Source: Aminivibrio pyruvatiphilus
GTDB taxonomy: Bacteria; Synergistota; Synergistia; Synergistales; Aminobacteriaceae
DNA: 64,000 nucleotides
Assembly (NCBI RefSeq): GCF_004366815.1
Contig: NZ_SORI01000011.1
Coordinates: 1-64,000, forward strand
Direction of reading: 5' to 3'
In this document: piece by piece, positions 43,749 through 52,668 of the stretch
Position numbering within the stretch: the first letter of the stretch is position 1
How the letters are laid out: every line of letters begins with the position of its first letter
Notes under the pieces: model-generated
Seen by the model: the letters and a program-made list of their open reading frames with translations, nothing else
Told to the model about the DNA's origin: nothing
The model's database searches: none
Translations under genes and position numbers: made by a program

Positions 43749-45899
43749 ATGATGAGCGGAGATCCCATGGAAAAAATGAAAGAAAGACTTGCGATTCTCT
43801 CCAGGGAACGGGAGGCGGCAAAACGCCTTCTCGAATCCGCCGTGGATTCCCTCGGCTTTTCCGTGGTGGTGGACGAGGAGTTTTCCTATCCCGCCCTGTT
43901 CGAGGAATGCGCCCGGAAAGTGCGCACCTTCATCGCCTTCGAATCTCTTGCCTTCATCGTCTTCGCCCATGACGGCCTCAATATGTCCCTGGAGTTCTGC
44001 GACCCTTCCTCCGGCAGGCCCTTTTTCGAGAAGGAGATGCTCCCCCTCGTTGAAGACAGAACCTTTGCCTGGGCAGTGGACAGGAACAGGCCGGTCATCG
44101 TTACTGCCACCGACGGCAGGGGGCAGATTCTCCTTCATTCCATGACCACCCAGAACAGGACCATGGGGATGTTCATGGGGTACCTCGGAGAAGACGAGGC
44201 GGATATTCTCGACCTGTCCTTCGCTTTCCTCACCGTTGTCCTCAGCGCGGCAGCCGGACTGCTCCAGAATGCAGAACTCTACACCGTGATCCGGGGCCTG
44301 AACAGCGAGCTCAGCAGAAAAATCGAACGGCTCGAGGAATCGGAGCGAAGCCTCGCGGAGGCCATGCGGGCCAGGGACATCTTCCTCGCCAACGTAAGTC
44401 ATGAAATTCGAACCCCTCTGAATGGAATTCTCGGCATGGCCACACTGCTCGAGGACACGTCGCTCGACTCCCGTCAGGCCGACATGGTCCGGATCCTCAG
44501 GGATGAATCTTCTTCTCTTCTGCGGCTCATCAACGATCTTCTCGACTTTTCCAGGATAGAAGCCGGGAAGCTTTCCTTCGAGGATGCTTCTTTCGATTTT
44601 CCTGAATTCTGGAACAGCATCCGGGACAGTTTTTTTCCGAGAGCGCGGCAGAAAAATCTCCGGTTCCGGATGGAACTCAGGGGAGAGATTCCCGGGACGG
44701 TGTCCGGGGATTCTCTCAGAATCCGCCAGGTTTTCGGCAACATCATCGGGAATGCCCTGAAGTTTACATCGAAGGGTGAAGTTTCCGTTCTCGGAGAAAT
44801 CCTTCCCCGAGAGGAGGGACTGTGTGTTCTCCAAGTCGACGTCCGGGACACGGGAATCGGCATCTCTTCAGAACAGGCGGGGCGGCTCTTCCGGCCATTT
44901 GTCCAGGGAGATCCCTCCACTACCAGAAAATACGGCGGAACGGGGCTCGGTCTTGTGATCTCCAAACGACTGGTGGAAGGAATGGGAGGTTTCATATCCA
45001 TCGAGCCCGGGAAAGAGAAGGGAGCCCATTTTCGGTTCTGCCTTCCCCTGAAGATCCTGGCCGGGAAATCCCGGGAGAAGGACAGCACAGGGGGAACGGT
45101 AATCGGCTTTCCCCCGGGATATTCTGTGCTGGTGGTGGAGGACAATGAAACAAGCAGAATGGTGGCCGTCTCTCTGCTGGAGAAAATAGGCGTTCCGGAG
45201 ATAGAAATTGCGGAAGACGGTGCCGTGGCCATTGAAAAACTTTCCTCAAAAAGGTACGATCTTGTTCTAATGGATATCCAGATGCCGGTGATGGATGGAC
45301 TGGAAACCATTGCCGCAATCAGGGATTCATCGTCCCCCGTTCTGGACCGCCAGGTTCCCGTAGCCGCCATGACGGCCAACATACTCCCCGCCGACAGGGA
45401 GAAGTACCTCAGGTCCGGCATGACGGACTATATCAGCAAACCGGTTCTCCCCGAGGATCTCGTCAGGCTTCTCCTGAAAAACCTCGGCGCGGAGAATGCG
45501 CGGACGGGCGACAGGGACGGCGGGAATGAAAAGACCGTCTTCAGAAAAGATATCCTCCTCAACCGCATGGGGGGGGATGAAAAACTCTGTGAACGGACCA
45601 TACGGCTTTTCGTGGAGGATTCTCTGAAACTTGCAGGGGAGCTTGCCGCCCTTCTCGAGTCCGGCGGTCTCGAGGAAGCGAAGATGAAGGCCCATACCCT
45701 GCGGGGTGCCGCGGCGAACGTGGAATCCAGGGAGATAATGGCAGCAGCGGCAGCTGTTGAAGAAGCCGCCGCCGCCGGCAAAAGGGAGAAGGCCAGTTCC
45801 CTGATGCCGGCCGTTTTTGCGGCCCGAAAAAGGTTTCTCGCCGAAGTGGCGGACGGTGAAGACGCGAGTCCAAAAAGCACCGGAGAATGGAAAGGATGA
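43749..45899 (+). CDS. Hybrid histidine kinase (GAF-HisKA-HATPase-REC-Hpt)
   Basis: A cytosolic hybrid sensor kinase of about 716 aa. A GAF-like sensor (about residues 30-185) is followed by a coiled coil, HisKA with the phosphorylated His in SHEIRTPLNG (near 218), a HATPase domain (about 320-440; IIGNALKFT, DTGIGIS, GGTGLGLVI), a receiver (about 458-580; LVVEDNETS, DLVLMDIQMP with the Asp near 507, MTANI, SKPV) and an Hpt domain with KAHTLRGAAANV near 648. No membrane segment is visible. The start is one of the ATGs at 43749, 43752 or 43767. The next gene, whose start abuts this stop codon, is the likely final phosphate acceptor. Confidence 0.92.
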   Translation: MMSGDPMEKMKERLAILSREREAAKRLLESAVDSLGFSVVVDEEFSYPALFEECARKVRTFIAFESLAFIVFAHDGLNMSLEFCDPSSGRPFFEKEMLPLVEDRTFAWAVDRNRPVIVTATDGRGQILLHSMTTQNRTMGMFMGYLGEDEADILDLSFAFLTVVLSAAAGLLQNAELYTVIRGLNSELSRKIERLEESERSLAEAMRARDIFLANVSHEIRTPLNGILGMATLLEDTSLDSRQADMVRILRDESSSLLRLINDLLDFSRIEAGKLSFEDASFDFPEFWNSIRDSFFPRARQKNLRFRMELRGEIPGTVSGDSLRIRQVFGNIIGNALKFTSKGEVSVLGEILPREEGLCVLQVDVRDTGIGISSEQAGRLFRPFVQGDPSTTRKYGGTGLGLVISKRLVEGMGGFISIEPGKEKGAHFRFCLPLKILAGKSREKDSTGGTVIGFPPGYSVLVVEDNETSRMVAVSLLEKIGVPEIEIAEDGAVAIEKLSSKRYDLVLMDIQMPVMDGLETIAAIRDSSSPVLDRQVPVAAMTANILPADREKYLRSGMTDYISKPVLPEDLVRLLLKNLGAENARTGDRDGGNEKTVFRKDILLNRMGGDEKLCERTIRLFVEDSLKLAGELAALLESGGLEEAKMKAHTLRGAAANVESREIMAAAAAVEEAAAAGKREKASSLMPAVFAARKRFLAEVADGEDASPKSTGEWKG

Positions 45900-46814
45900 A
45901 TGGTCCCTATGAAAATACTTGTTGCCGAAGATGACGCAACATCTTTATTCATGCTGCAGTCCCTGCTCGAAAAATGGGGGTACGATGCTGTAGCCCTTTC
46001 CGACGGTGTGGAGGCTCTCTCGGTATTGAACGGCGAAGATCCCCCCCTCCTTGCGATCCTGGACTGGATGCTTCCCGGCCTGAACGGGCCGGAGATCTGC
46101 CGGAGGCTCCGCATGGGCGGAGGGGCACGTAAGGGAAGGCCGTACCAGTACATCATCATGCTGACCGTCAAGGGAGAGAAGGAAAACGTCGTTGCCGGCC
46201 TTGACGCAGGGGCGGATGATTATGTGACAAAGCCCTTCGATTCCCAGGAGCTGCAGATGCGGATAAAGGTTGGAGAAAGAATTCTCCTCCTCCAGGAACA
46301 GCTCCGGAAGGCGGCCCTGTACGATTCGCTCACGGGACTCCCCAACAGGAGGGCCGTCATTGACGGTCTCGAGGGGGAAATCGCCCGTTCCGAGAGGTCC
46401 GGGGAATCTTTTGCCGTCGCCCTTCTTGACCTCGATCATTTCAAGGAGGTCAACGACAGCTATGGTCATGCGACGGGCGATTCAGTCCTTGCCGAGGCGG
46501 CCCGGCGGATCCGGTCGGCGGTGAGAAGCTATGACCTTGTGGGCCGGTACGGCGGTGAAGAGTTCCTTCTCGTTTTTCCGGGCCTGAAGGGCGATGATGC
46601 CCTCAGGATCTGCGAGAGGGTCTGTTCGGTGATAGAAAAAAAACCTTTTTTCCCCGCGCCGCAGCAAGGAAGCGCAACTCCTTTTACCGTAACCGCCAGT
46701 CTCGGTATATGTGAATGGAGCCCTTCCTCCAGCGGACCCGATGAGATGCTTATGGGGGCGGACCAGGCGCTGTACAGGGCAAAGAGAAAGGGACGCAACG
46801 CCGTTTGCCTCTGA
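45900..46814 (+). CDS. Response regulator diguanylate cyclase (REC-GGDEF)
   Basis: A 304-aa protein with an N-terminal receiver (phospho-accepting Asp55 in LAILDWMLPG, conserved Lys in YVTKPFD) and a C-terminal GGDEF domain with the active-site sequence GGEEF at about 218-222. An RxxD inhibitory site (RSYD) lies five residues before it, so product inhibition by c-di-GMP is likely. The variant GGEEF is fully compatible with activity. The start codon directly follows the kinase stop (TGAATG). An additional ATG at 45909 is possible. It would raise c-di-GMP upon phosphorylation by the hybrid kinase. Confidence 0.93.
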   Translation: MVPMKILVAEDDATSLFMLQSLLEKWGYDAVALSDGVEALSVLNGEDPPLLAILDWMLPGLNGPEICRRLRMGGGARKGRPYQYIIMLTVKGEKENVVAGLDAGADDYVTKPFDSQELQMRIKVGERILLLQEQLRKAALYDSLTGLPNRRAVIDGLEGEIARSERSGESFAVALLDLDHFKEVNDSYGHATGDSVLAEAARRIRSAVRSYDLVGRYGGEEFLLVFPGLKGDDALRICERVCSVIEKKPFFPAPQQGSATPFTVTASLGICEWSPSSSGPDEMLMGADQALYRAKRKGRNAVCL

Positions 46815-46892
46815 TTAGGGATTTTTACCGGAGATTTCTTCCTGTTCTTCCCCTATTATAATGCCCGAAAAAATGTGAAAGGAGGGATGCCG

Positions 46893-48998
46893 GTGCCCAG
46901 ATTGCTGAAAGCACCAGTTGTCCTCAGCACTTTAACCATTGCTTTCTTCCTCCTTGCTTTTCCGGCCGGAGGAGCCGCCTCCGGCATGGACGAGCTTTTT
47001 ACCGCAAGAGACTGGCGCGGTGTGGACACCCTGCTGGCGCAAAAAAGCGGCGTTCTCTCCCCGAGAGAACTTTCTCTTGCGGCAAACTCTCTCTGGTTTC
47101 GCGGAAAATGGGCCGAGTCGCTGGAGCTTCTTGAACGGACGGCCTCTCACTGGCCCCAGTCGGTGAAGCCCTACGGTACCCTCATGACCATCCTCGGACT
47201 GGAGAGGACCGGCCGAAAGGACGAGGCAAGGCAGGCTGCCGCAAAGTTTCTGCCCGCGGCTCCGGCGGACATAGCCTATTACGTCGCCTATGCCCTGTAC
47301 AGGCTCACAGCTGAAGAGGACACCGCAGGAAGAAGAAAGCATCTTCAGCGTATGTACAGCCTCGCCGAAAACACCTCCCAGCAGTCGTCCGCCCTGACGC
47401 TTCTCCTGGGGCTGCCGGGCGACAGGACTGCCTATGCCCTGAACCTTCTCAGCATCCACCCCAGAAACAGCGCGGCCCTGAAGATCCTCGAGGCCCTGCC
47501 TAAACCATGGAAAGCCGAAGTGAATTTCGCCGTCGGGTATGCCGCCTACCTCAGGGGACAGCACGGGAAAGCGGTACCCCTCCTTAAGGCGGTCCCGCTC
47601 GAGTCCCGCAACGGAAGAAAGGCCAGATACTACCGGGCCTTTTCCCTCTACAGCCAGCAGAAATACGGTGAGGCCCTCGAGCTGTGGAGTTACCTCGCCA
47701 GGAACGGCTCCACCTATGCCGAGTCCTCCATACGGAGAATATCCATCCTTGCAGGGAGAGCCCAGAAGGAGCGGGCCCTCCGGGTGCTCCGGGAAGTTGC
47801 CGCCTCCCGGGAGGGCGCGATAAAAGCGAGGGCCCTGTATTCCCTCTCGACCCACGCTTCAGGAAAAGAAAAGCGGGAACTCGAGGAAAAGGTCATCGCC
47901 CTTATTCCGGATTCGGCCTTCACCACCCGTATCCTCTACAACCGGGGATGGGACCGGTGGAACAGCGGCGACATCAAGGGAGCCGTGCAGGAATGGGAAA
48001 AGAGTATTTCCTCAGGTATGGACGGGAACTGGCGCCCCAGGGTTCTCTACTGGGTCGCCCATGGATACGAACGGCTGAAGGCGCCTGAAAAGAAGGCCGC
48101 CTTCCTTGAAAAAATACGGAAGAATCATCCTTTGTCCATCTACGCTTTTCTCAGCGGCGGGGACAAGCTGTCCATTGTCCCTGACGTTCCCCGTCCCCTG
48201 GCCCAGGACAGCCCTTCGGACCTCGAGCAGTGGGGGTTCATCACCTATGCGCGGTGGCACCTGCTCGCAAGGGGCGACGCCAAATCCCTCTTCCGCGCAG
48301 CCCGGCTGGCGGAGTGGAGCGGAGATCACCTGGCGGCCTATTCAGCCGTTGGCCGCATCGCCGGGGAGATAACCCGGGGGCCTTCTTTCTTCAGGAAGGG
48401 CATGGAATATCTCTACCCCCGGCCCTTTCTGGACGAGGTGAGAAAGGCGGCGGAACGGTTCAAGGTGGAGGAAAATCTCGTCTGGGCCATCATGCGGCAG
48501 GAAAGCGCCTTCAATCCCAACGCCACAAGCTGGGTGGGCGCCGCCGGGCTCATGCAGCTCATGCCCGCCACGGCACGGAGCGAGGCGAAAGCCCTGGAGA
48601 TGAAGAACTACAACCTCTACAACGCCGGCCAGAACATTATTCTCGGAACAGCCCATATCGCCCGCCTTTTGAAATCCTTCAGCAACGTGGAGCAGGCTGT
48701 GGCCGCCTACAACGGAGGAAGCGGCTCGGCCAGACGCTGGCTTGCCGGAAGGAAGGACGTTCCCCTGGATGAATGGATAGAATCGGTCCGGTTTGAGGAA
48801 ACCAATGACTATGTCAGGAAAGTGATGGCCAATCTTCACATTTACAGGGCGCTGTACGGCATTCCCAGAACAGAAGGTGCGGCTCCGGGAGCGCCCGGCG
48901 ACGTGCCTGACGACGACCTTGAAACTTCCGCCGACGGTCCCGACCCTGAGGACAGGGACGACGAAGCTCCTCTTCTTCTGGACGACGGAGGAAAATAA
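46893..48998 (+). CDS. Lytic transglycosylase (Slt70-like)
   Basis: A 701-aa periplasmic murein lytic transglycosylase. A signal peptide (about residues 1-28, LSTLTIAFFLLAFPAGG) is followed by a long superhelical region of TPR-like pairs (about 35-520) and a C-terminal SLT domain (about 535-650) with the catalytic Glu in MRQESAFNP, AAGLMQLMPATA and AAYNGGSG. The last 50 residues are acidic and low-complexity, which is not usual for the family. The start is best at the GTG at 46893, 6 nt after GGAGGG; an earlier GTG at 46875 opens the frame. A TATAAT at 46857-46862 lies just upstream. Confidence 0.92.
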   Translation: MPRLLKAPVVLSTLTIAFFLLAFPAGGAASGMDELFTARDWRGVDTLLAQKSGVLSPRELSLAANSLWFRGKWAESLELLERTASHWPQSVKPYGTLMTILGLERTGRKDEARQAAAKFLPAAPADIAYYVAYALYRLTAEEDTAGRRKHLQRMYSLAENTSQQSSALTLLLGLPGDRTAYALNLLSIHPRNSAALKILEALPKPWKAEVNFAVGYAAYLRGQHGKAVPLLKAVPLESRNGRKARYYRAFSLYSQQKYGEALELWSYLARNGSTYAESSIRRISILAGRAQKERALRVLREVAASREGAIKARALYSLSTHASGKEKRELEEKVIALIPDSAFTTRILYNRGWDRWNSGDIKGAVQEWEKSISSGMDGNWRPRVLYWVAHGYERLKAPEKKAAFLEKIRKNHPLSIYAFLSGGDKLSIVPDVPRPLAQDSPSDLEQWGFITYARWHLLARGDAKSLFRAARLAEWSGDHLAAYSAVGRIAGEITRGPSFFRKGMEYLYPRPFLDEVRKAAERFKVEENLVWAIMRQESAFNPNATSWVGAAGLMQLMPATARSEAKALEMKNYNLYNAGQNIILGTAHIARLLKSFSNVEQAVAAYNGGSGSARRWLAGRKDVPLDEWIESVRFEETNDYVRKVMANLHIYRALYGIPRTEGAAPGAPGDVPDDDLETSADGPDPEDRDDEAPLLLDDGGK

Positions 48999-49001
48999 AG
49001 T

Positions 49002-49044
49002 CAAAGGGGCCCCGCCGGGAAAGAGCGGGGCCCCTTTTGCTTTT
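49002..49044. terminator. Bidirectional terminator
   Basis: An inverted repeat AAAGGGGCCCCGC / GCGGGGCCCCTTTT between the transglycosylase and the CDC48-type gene, with T-rich flanks. Confidence 0.85.
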
Positions 49045-51189
49045 CTACTTGCTGCCTTCGTTCTGCCTGCAGATTGCCGGCAGCTCTTTGAGTTCCTTCA
49101 GGGCGGATTCGAAATGGTGCCACTCCATGAGGAGCTCCCCGTCTCCTCCCGTTTTCAGGTGGTCTCTCACGGCGAGCATGGCCGCTTTCCTGCAGACGAA
49201 GGCGATGTCGCCTCCCGTTCTGCCGTCGGTAAGCCGGGCCAGGGTAGCGATGCGGACCTCGGAAGACAGTGGTTTTTTCCGCAGGTGTATTTCAAAGATT
49301 TTCTCCCTGGCCTGGGCATCAGGGCGGGGAAGTTCGAGAATCAGATCGAACCGTCCGCCTGAAAGAAGAGAGGGGTCCACAAGGTCAAGGCGGTTTGTCG
49401 TCGCCAGGATCACTACCCCCTTGAGCTCCTCGATGCCGCTCATTTCCGCGAGAAACTGGCTGATCACCCGCTCTGTGAAGCTCGCCCCGCTGCCGCTTTC
49501 CTTTCCCCGCACCGGCACCAGGGACTCGATCTCGTCAAAATACAGGATGGAGGGCGAAGCCTGTTTTGCGGTCCTGAAAACGTCCCGGATGGCCCGTTCG
49601 CTTTCTCCCACGTATTTTGACATGAGGGAGGGGCCCTTCACGGAAATGAAATTTACTCCGCTCTCCCGGGCCAGGGCTTTCGCCAGAAGGGTTTTTCCCG
49701 TTCCGGAGGCCCCGTGGAGCATGATTCCCTTGGGCGGCGTGATGTCGAACTTCTCGAAAATATCGCCGTGCTGGAGAGGCCACTGGACCGCGTCACGAAG
49801 CTCTTCCTTGATCTCCTCCAGCCCTCCGATATCCCTCCATGTGACATCGGGAACCTCCACGAAGACTTCCCGTATGGCCGAGGGTTCCACTTCCTTGAAG
49901 GCCTCGAGAAAATGGTCCATGCGGACGTCCATGGCAAGAAGGCGGTCGTAGGGAATGTCCTCCATCTCCATGTCGATCTCCGGAAGCAGTTCCCTGAGGC
50001 TTGCCATGGCGGCCTCCTTTGCCAGGGCTTCCAGGTCGGCTCCCACGTAGCCGTGGGTCATTTCAGCCACTTTCCTGAGGTCCACGTCCGCCGCCAGGGG
50101 CATTCCCCTGGTGTGGATGGTCAGGATTTCGTGCCTTCCCTTCCTGTCGGGAATGGGAATGGAAATTTCCCGGTCGAACCGTCCGGGCCTGCGGAGCGCA
50201 GGGTCGAGCGTGTTGGGAATATTCGTCGCCCCGATGACCACGATCTGTCCTCTTGACTCCAGCCCGTCCATCAGGGCCAGGAGCTGTGCCACAACCCGCC
50301 GTTCCACCTGCTTCTCTCCGCCCATATCCTCCCGCTTGGGGGCGATGGCGTCGATCTCGTCGATGAATATGATGGAGGGAGCATGGGCCTGGGCATCCTC
50401 GAAGACGTTCCGCAGTCTCTCTTCGCTCTCGCCGTAGAATTTCCCGATGACCTCCGGTCCCGAAATGTGGGTGAAGTAAACATCGGTCTCGGCAGCCACA
50501 GCCCTGGCGATCACAGTCTTTCCCGTTCCCGGAGGGCCGTAGAGAAGGACGCCTTTGGGAGGCTGAACGCCGAGGCGGTCAAAGACCAGAGGAAACCGGA
50601 GGGGGAGCTCGATCATCTCCCTGATGCGCTGGATCTGGGAACCGAGGCCGCCGATGTCCTCGTAGGAAATCCTGGCCTTCTTCTCCATTTCCGGCTGCTT
50701 TTCCACGTTCACGTAGGTGGACTTGCTGATGATGACCGTTCCGTCGGGAGTCGTGTCCATGACCCTGAAGTCGCAGATTCTCGTGCCGAAGAGGTTTGTC
50801 CGCACCCGGTCGTCCTTCCTGACGGCCATTCCCTCGAGCAGGGACCGGATATACACAGCGTCCCGCTCTTTTTCCAGAAGGGCGGTGGACGTGAGCGGCC
50901 GGAGGGTGATGCTTCCCGCGAAATGGTGATCGGCCTTCCTGACGGTGACCTTGTCGTCGATTCCTGCCTGGGCGTTGTCCCTGATGATGCCGTCGATCTG
51001 GAGGAATCCCCGCCCCCCTCCCTCGGACATCTCGGAATCGCACGAAAGAAGCCGTGCCGCAGTGACTTTCTTCCCTTCTATTTCGATGATCTGCCCTTCA
51101 GACAGCCCCAGCTCGCGAATATCCTCCGGCGCCATCCGGGCGATGCACCGGCCTACGTCTTTCGGCATGGCTTCCTTGACTTTGAGCAT
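49045..51189 (-). CDS. CDC48/VAT-type AAA+ ATPase
   Basis: A 714-aa protein of the CDC48/p97/VAT family. An N-domain (about 1-175, double-psi barrel type, KEAMPKDVGRCIARMAPEDI at the start) is followed by D1 with Walker A GPPGTGKT (about 218-225), IIFIDEIDAIAPKR and ALRRPGRFDRE, and D2 with HGASGTGKT (about 495), LYFDEIESLVP and a second-region-of-homology SLLSGGRFD (about 608). It would unfold proteins with ATP. In D2 the first of the paired arginines usual in LRPGR is replaced by Ser. Such genes are universal in archaea and scattered in bacteria. The ATG at 51189 has a weak GGGAATG upstream. Confidence 0.93.
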   Translation of the reverse strand: MLKVKEAMPKDVGRCIARMAPEDIRELGLSEGQIIEIEGKKVTAARLLSCDSEMSEGGGRGFLQIDGIIRDNAQAGIDDKVTVRKADHHFAGSITLRPLTSTALLEKERDAVYIRSLLEGMAVRKDDRVRTNLFGTRICDFRVMDTTPDGTVIISKSTYVNVEKQPEMEKKARISYEDIGGLGSQIQRIREMIELPLRFPLVFDRLGVQPPKGVLLYGPPGTGKTVIARAVAAETDVYFTHISGPEVIGKFYGESEERLRNVFEDAQAHAPSIIFIDEIDAIAPKREDMGGEKQVERRVVAQLLALMDGLESRGQIVVIGATNIPNTLDPALRRPGRFDREISIPIPDRKGRHEILTIHTRGMPLAADVDLRKVAEMTHGYVGADLEALAKEAAMASLRELLPEIDMEMEDIPYDRLLAMDVRMDHFLEAFKEVEPSAIREVFVEVPDVTWRDIGGLEEIKEELRDAVQWPLQHGDIFEKFDITPPKGIMLHGASGTGKTLLAKALARESGVNFISVKGPSLMSKYVGESERAIRDVFRTAKQASPSILYFDEIESLVPVRGKESGSGASFTERVISQFLAEMSGIEELKGVVILATTNRLDLVDPSLLSGGRFDLILELPRPDAQAREKIFEIHLRKKPLSSEVRIATLARLTDGRTGGDIAFVCRKAAMLAVRDHLKTGGDGELLMEWHHFESALKELKELPAICRQNEGSK

Positions 51190-51260
51190 GCTTCATTCCC
51201 TCTTTCCTGTAGATCGTCAATACAGCGGCGGTACTTTTTTTACATCCGGAATGCTACCAT

Positions 51261-51290
51261 AAAAAAGCCCTCCCCGACAAACGGGGAGGG
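51261..51290 (-). terminator. Terminator after the aspartate aminotransferase gene
   Basis: On the minus strand CCCTCCCCG / CGGGGAGGG with a TTTGT loop runs into six T residues. Confidence 0.9.
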
Positions 51291-51319
51291 ACCGGTCTTC
51301 AAACGGCGGCAGGTCCGCT

Positions 51320-52531
51320 TCAGCGGGCCACTGCAGCCTCCACGCGGCCGGGATACGCCTCCAGGCCGACCTTGAGAATGTTCATTGCCTTGAGGAGGTC
51401 TTCGTTGTTCAGGACGTAGGCCAGCCGGAATTCCTGCTTTCCGAGACCCGGGGTGGCATAGAAGCCTTCTCCGGCGGACGCCATCATAGTTTCCCCGTTT
51501 ACGTCGAAGTTCTGGAGCATCCAGATGATGAACTTCTCAGCATCGTCCACCGGCAGCTTCACCATCACGTAGAAGGCTCCCTTCGGCTCGGCGCACACCA
51601 CGCCGGGCATCTCCTTCAGGGCCTTGTACAGGGTGTTTCTCCTTGACTGGTACTCTTTGTTGACTTCCTCGAGATAGGACTTCGGCGTGCTGTACAGGGC
51701 CGTGGCGCCCACCTGCTCCAGGGTGGGGACGCACAGTCTTCCCTGGGCGAGCTTCAGAACCTGGGCCATGAAGTCCCTGTTTCTGCAGGCGATGCAGCCG
51801 ATGCGGGCGCCGCAGGCGCTGTAGCGCTTGGATACGGAATCCACGATGATGACCCGGTCGGCGATCTCCGGGAGATGTCCGAAGCTCGTGTACTGCAGCC
51901 CGTCGTATACGAACTCCCTGTACACTTCGTCGGCGACGATGAAAAGGTCATGCTTCAGGGCCAGGGAGGCCAGCATATCCATTTCATCTCTCGTGTAGAT
52001 GGTTCCGGTGGGGTTGCCGGGATTGGCCACGAGAACACCCCGGGTCTTCGGAGTGACGAGGGCTTCGATTTCCTCTCTCGGGGGAAGGTGGAACCCTTCT
52101 TCGGCTTTTGTGGTGATGGGGCGCACTTTCACGTTCACGGAACCGGCAAAGGCGTTATAATTGGCGTAGAAGGGTTCGGGGATGAGCACTTCGTCCCCGG
52201 GATCGCACATGGCCATGAAGGCGAACATGAGGGCTTCGCTTCCGCCGTTTGTGACGATGATGTCCTCCCGTTCGAAGGGAATGTTGAAGTTTTTATAGTA
52301 GCCGCTCATGGCGTCACGGAGATCGTTGTTTCCCTGGGAGGTGGCATAGGCTATCACGTCCTGGGAAAAGCCCCTGATGGCCTCGAGGAAGGATGGAGGA
52401 GTCACGATGTCTGGCTGGCCGATATTGAGGGGATAGATCTTTTTGCCCTTCGCCCGGGCTTCCTCCGCATAGGGAAGAAGGCGGCGGACAGGCGACGACT
52501 GAAGCGCGCGAACTCGTTCGGAAAACTTCAC
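51320..52531 (-). CDS. Aspartate-type aminotransferase (class I)
   Basis: A 403-aa PLP aminotransferase of fold type I, class I. The PLP lysine is in VDSVSKRYSACGARIG, ANPGNPTGTIY is the typical Asn-Pro-Gly stretch and PLNIGQPD near residue 35 is common to the group. It could use aspartate, alanine or other amino acids; in this sort of organism it would funnel amino groups to 2-oxoglutarate for glutamate dehydrogenase. The start is a GTG at 52531 with AGGGGGT before it. The upstream gene on the other strand is divergent. Confidence 0.9.
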   Translation of the reverse strand: MKFSERVRALQSSPVRRLLPYAEEARAKGKKIYPLNIGQPDIVTPPSFLEAIRGFSQDVIAYATSQGNNDLRDAMSGYYKNFNIPFEREDIIVTNGGSEALMFAFMAMCDPGDEVLIPEPFYANYNAFAGSVNVKVRPITTKAEEGFHLPPREEIEALVTPKTRGVLVANPGNPTGTIYTRDEMDMLASLALKHDLFIVADEVYREFVYDGLQYTSFGHLPEIADRVIIVDSVSKRYSACGARIGCIACRNRDFMAQVLKLAQGRLCVPTLEQVGATALYSTPKSYLEEVNKEYQSRRNTLYKALKEMPGVVCAEPKGAFYVMVKLPVDDAEKFIIWMLQNFDVNGETMMASAGEGFYATPGLGKQEFRLAYVLNNEDLLKAMNILKVGLEAYPGRVEAAVAR

Positions 52532-52668
52532 CTGTATTACCCCCTTGAATTAAACTGGATGGACCTTTGGAGAAAATGATATCATAAAATCCAATGGTTT
52601 TTGCAGAAAAAAACGAGTACTTACTACAAATTTGTTCCTGGAAATTACCCGGAGGTGGAATCTGACCC

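Noticed and set aside
42296-43768. 490-codon minus-strand frame opposite the HDOD gene
   Set aside because: No family resemblance, while the plus strand encodes a clear HDOD protein.
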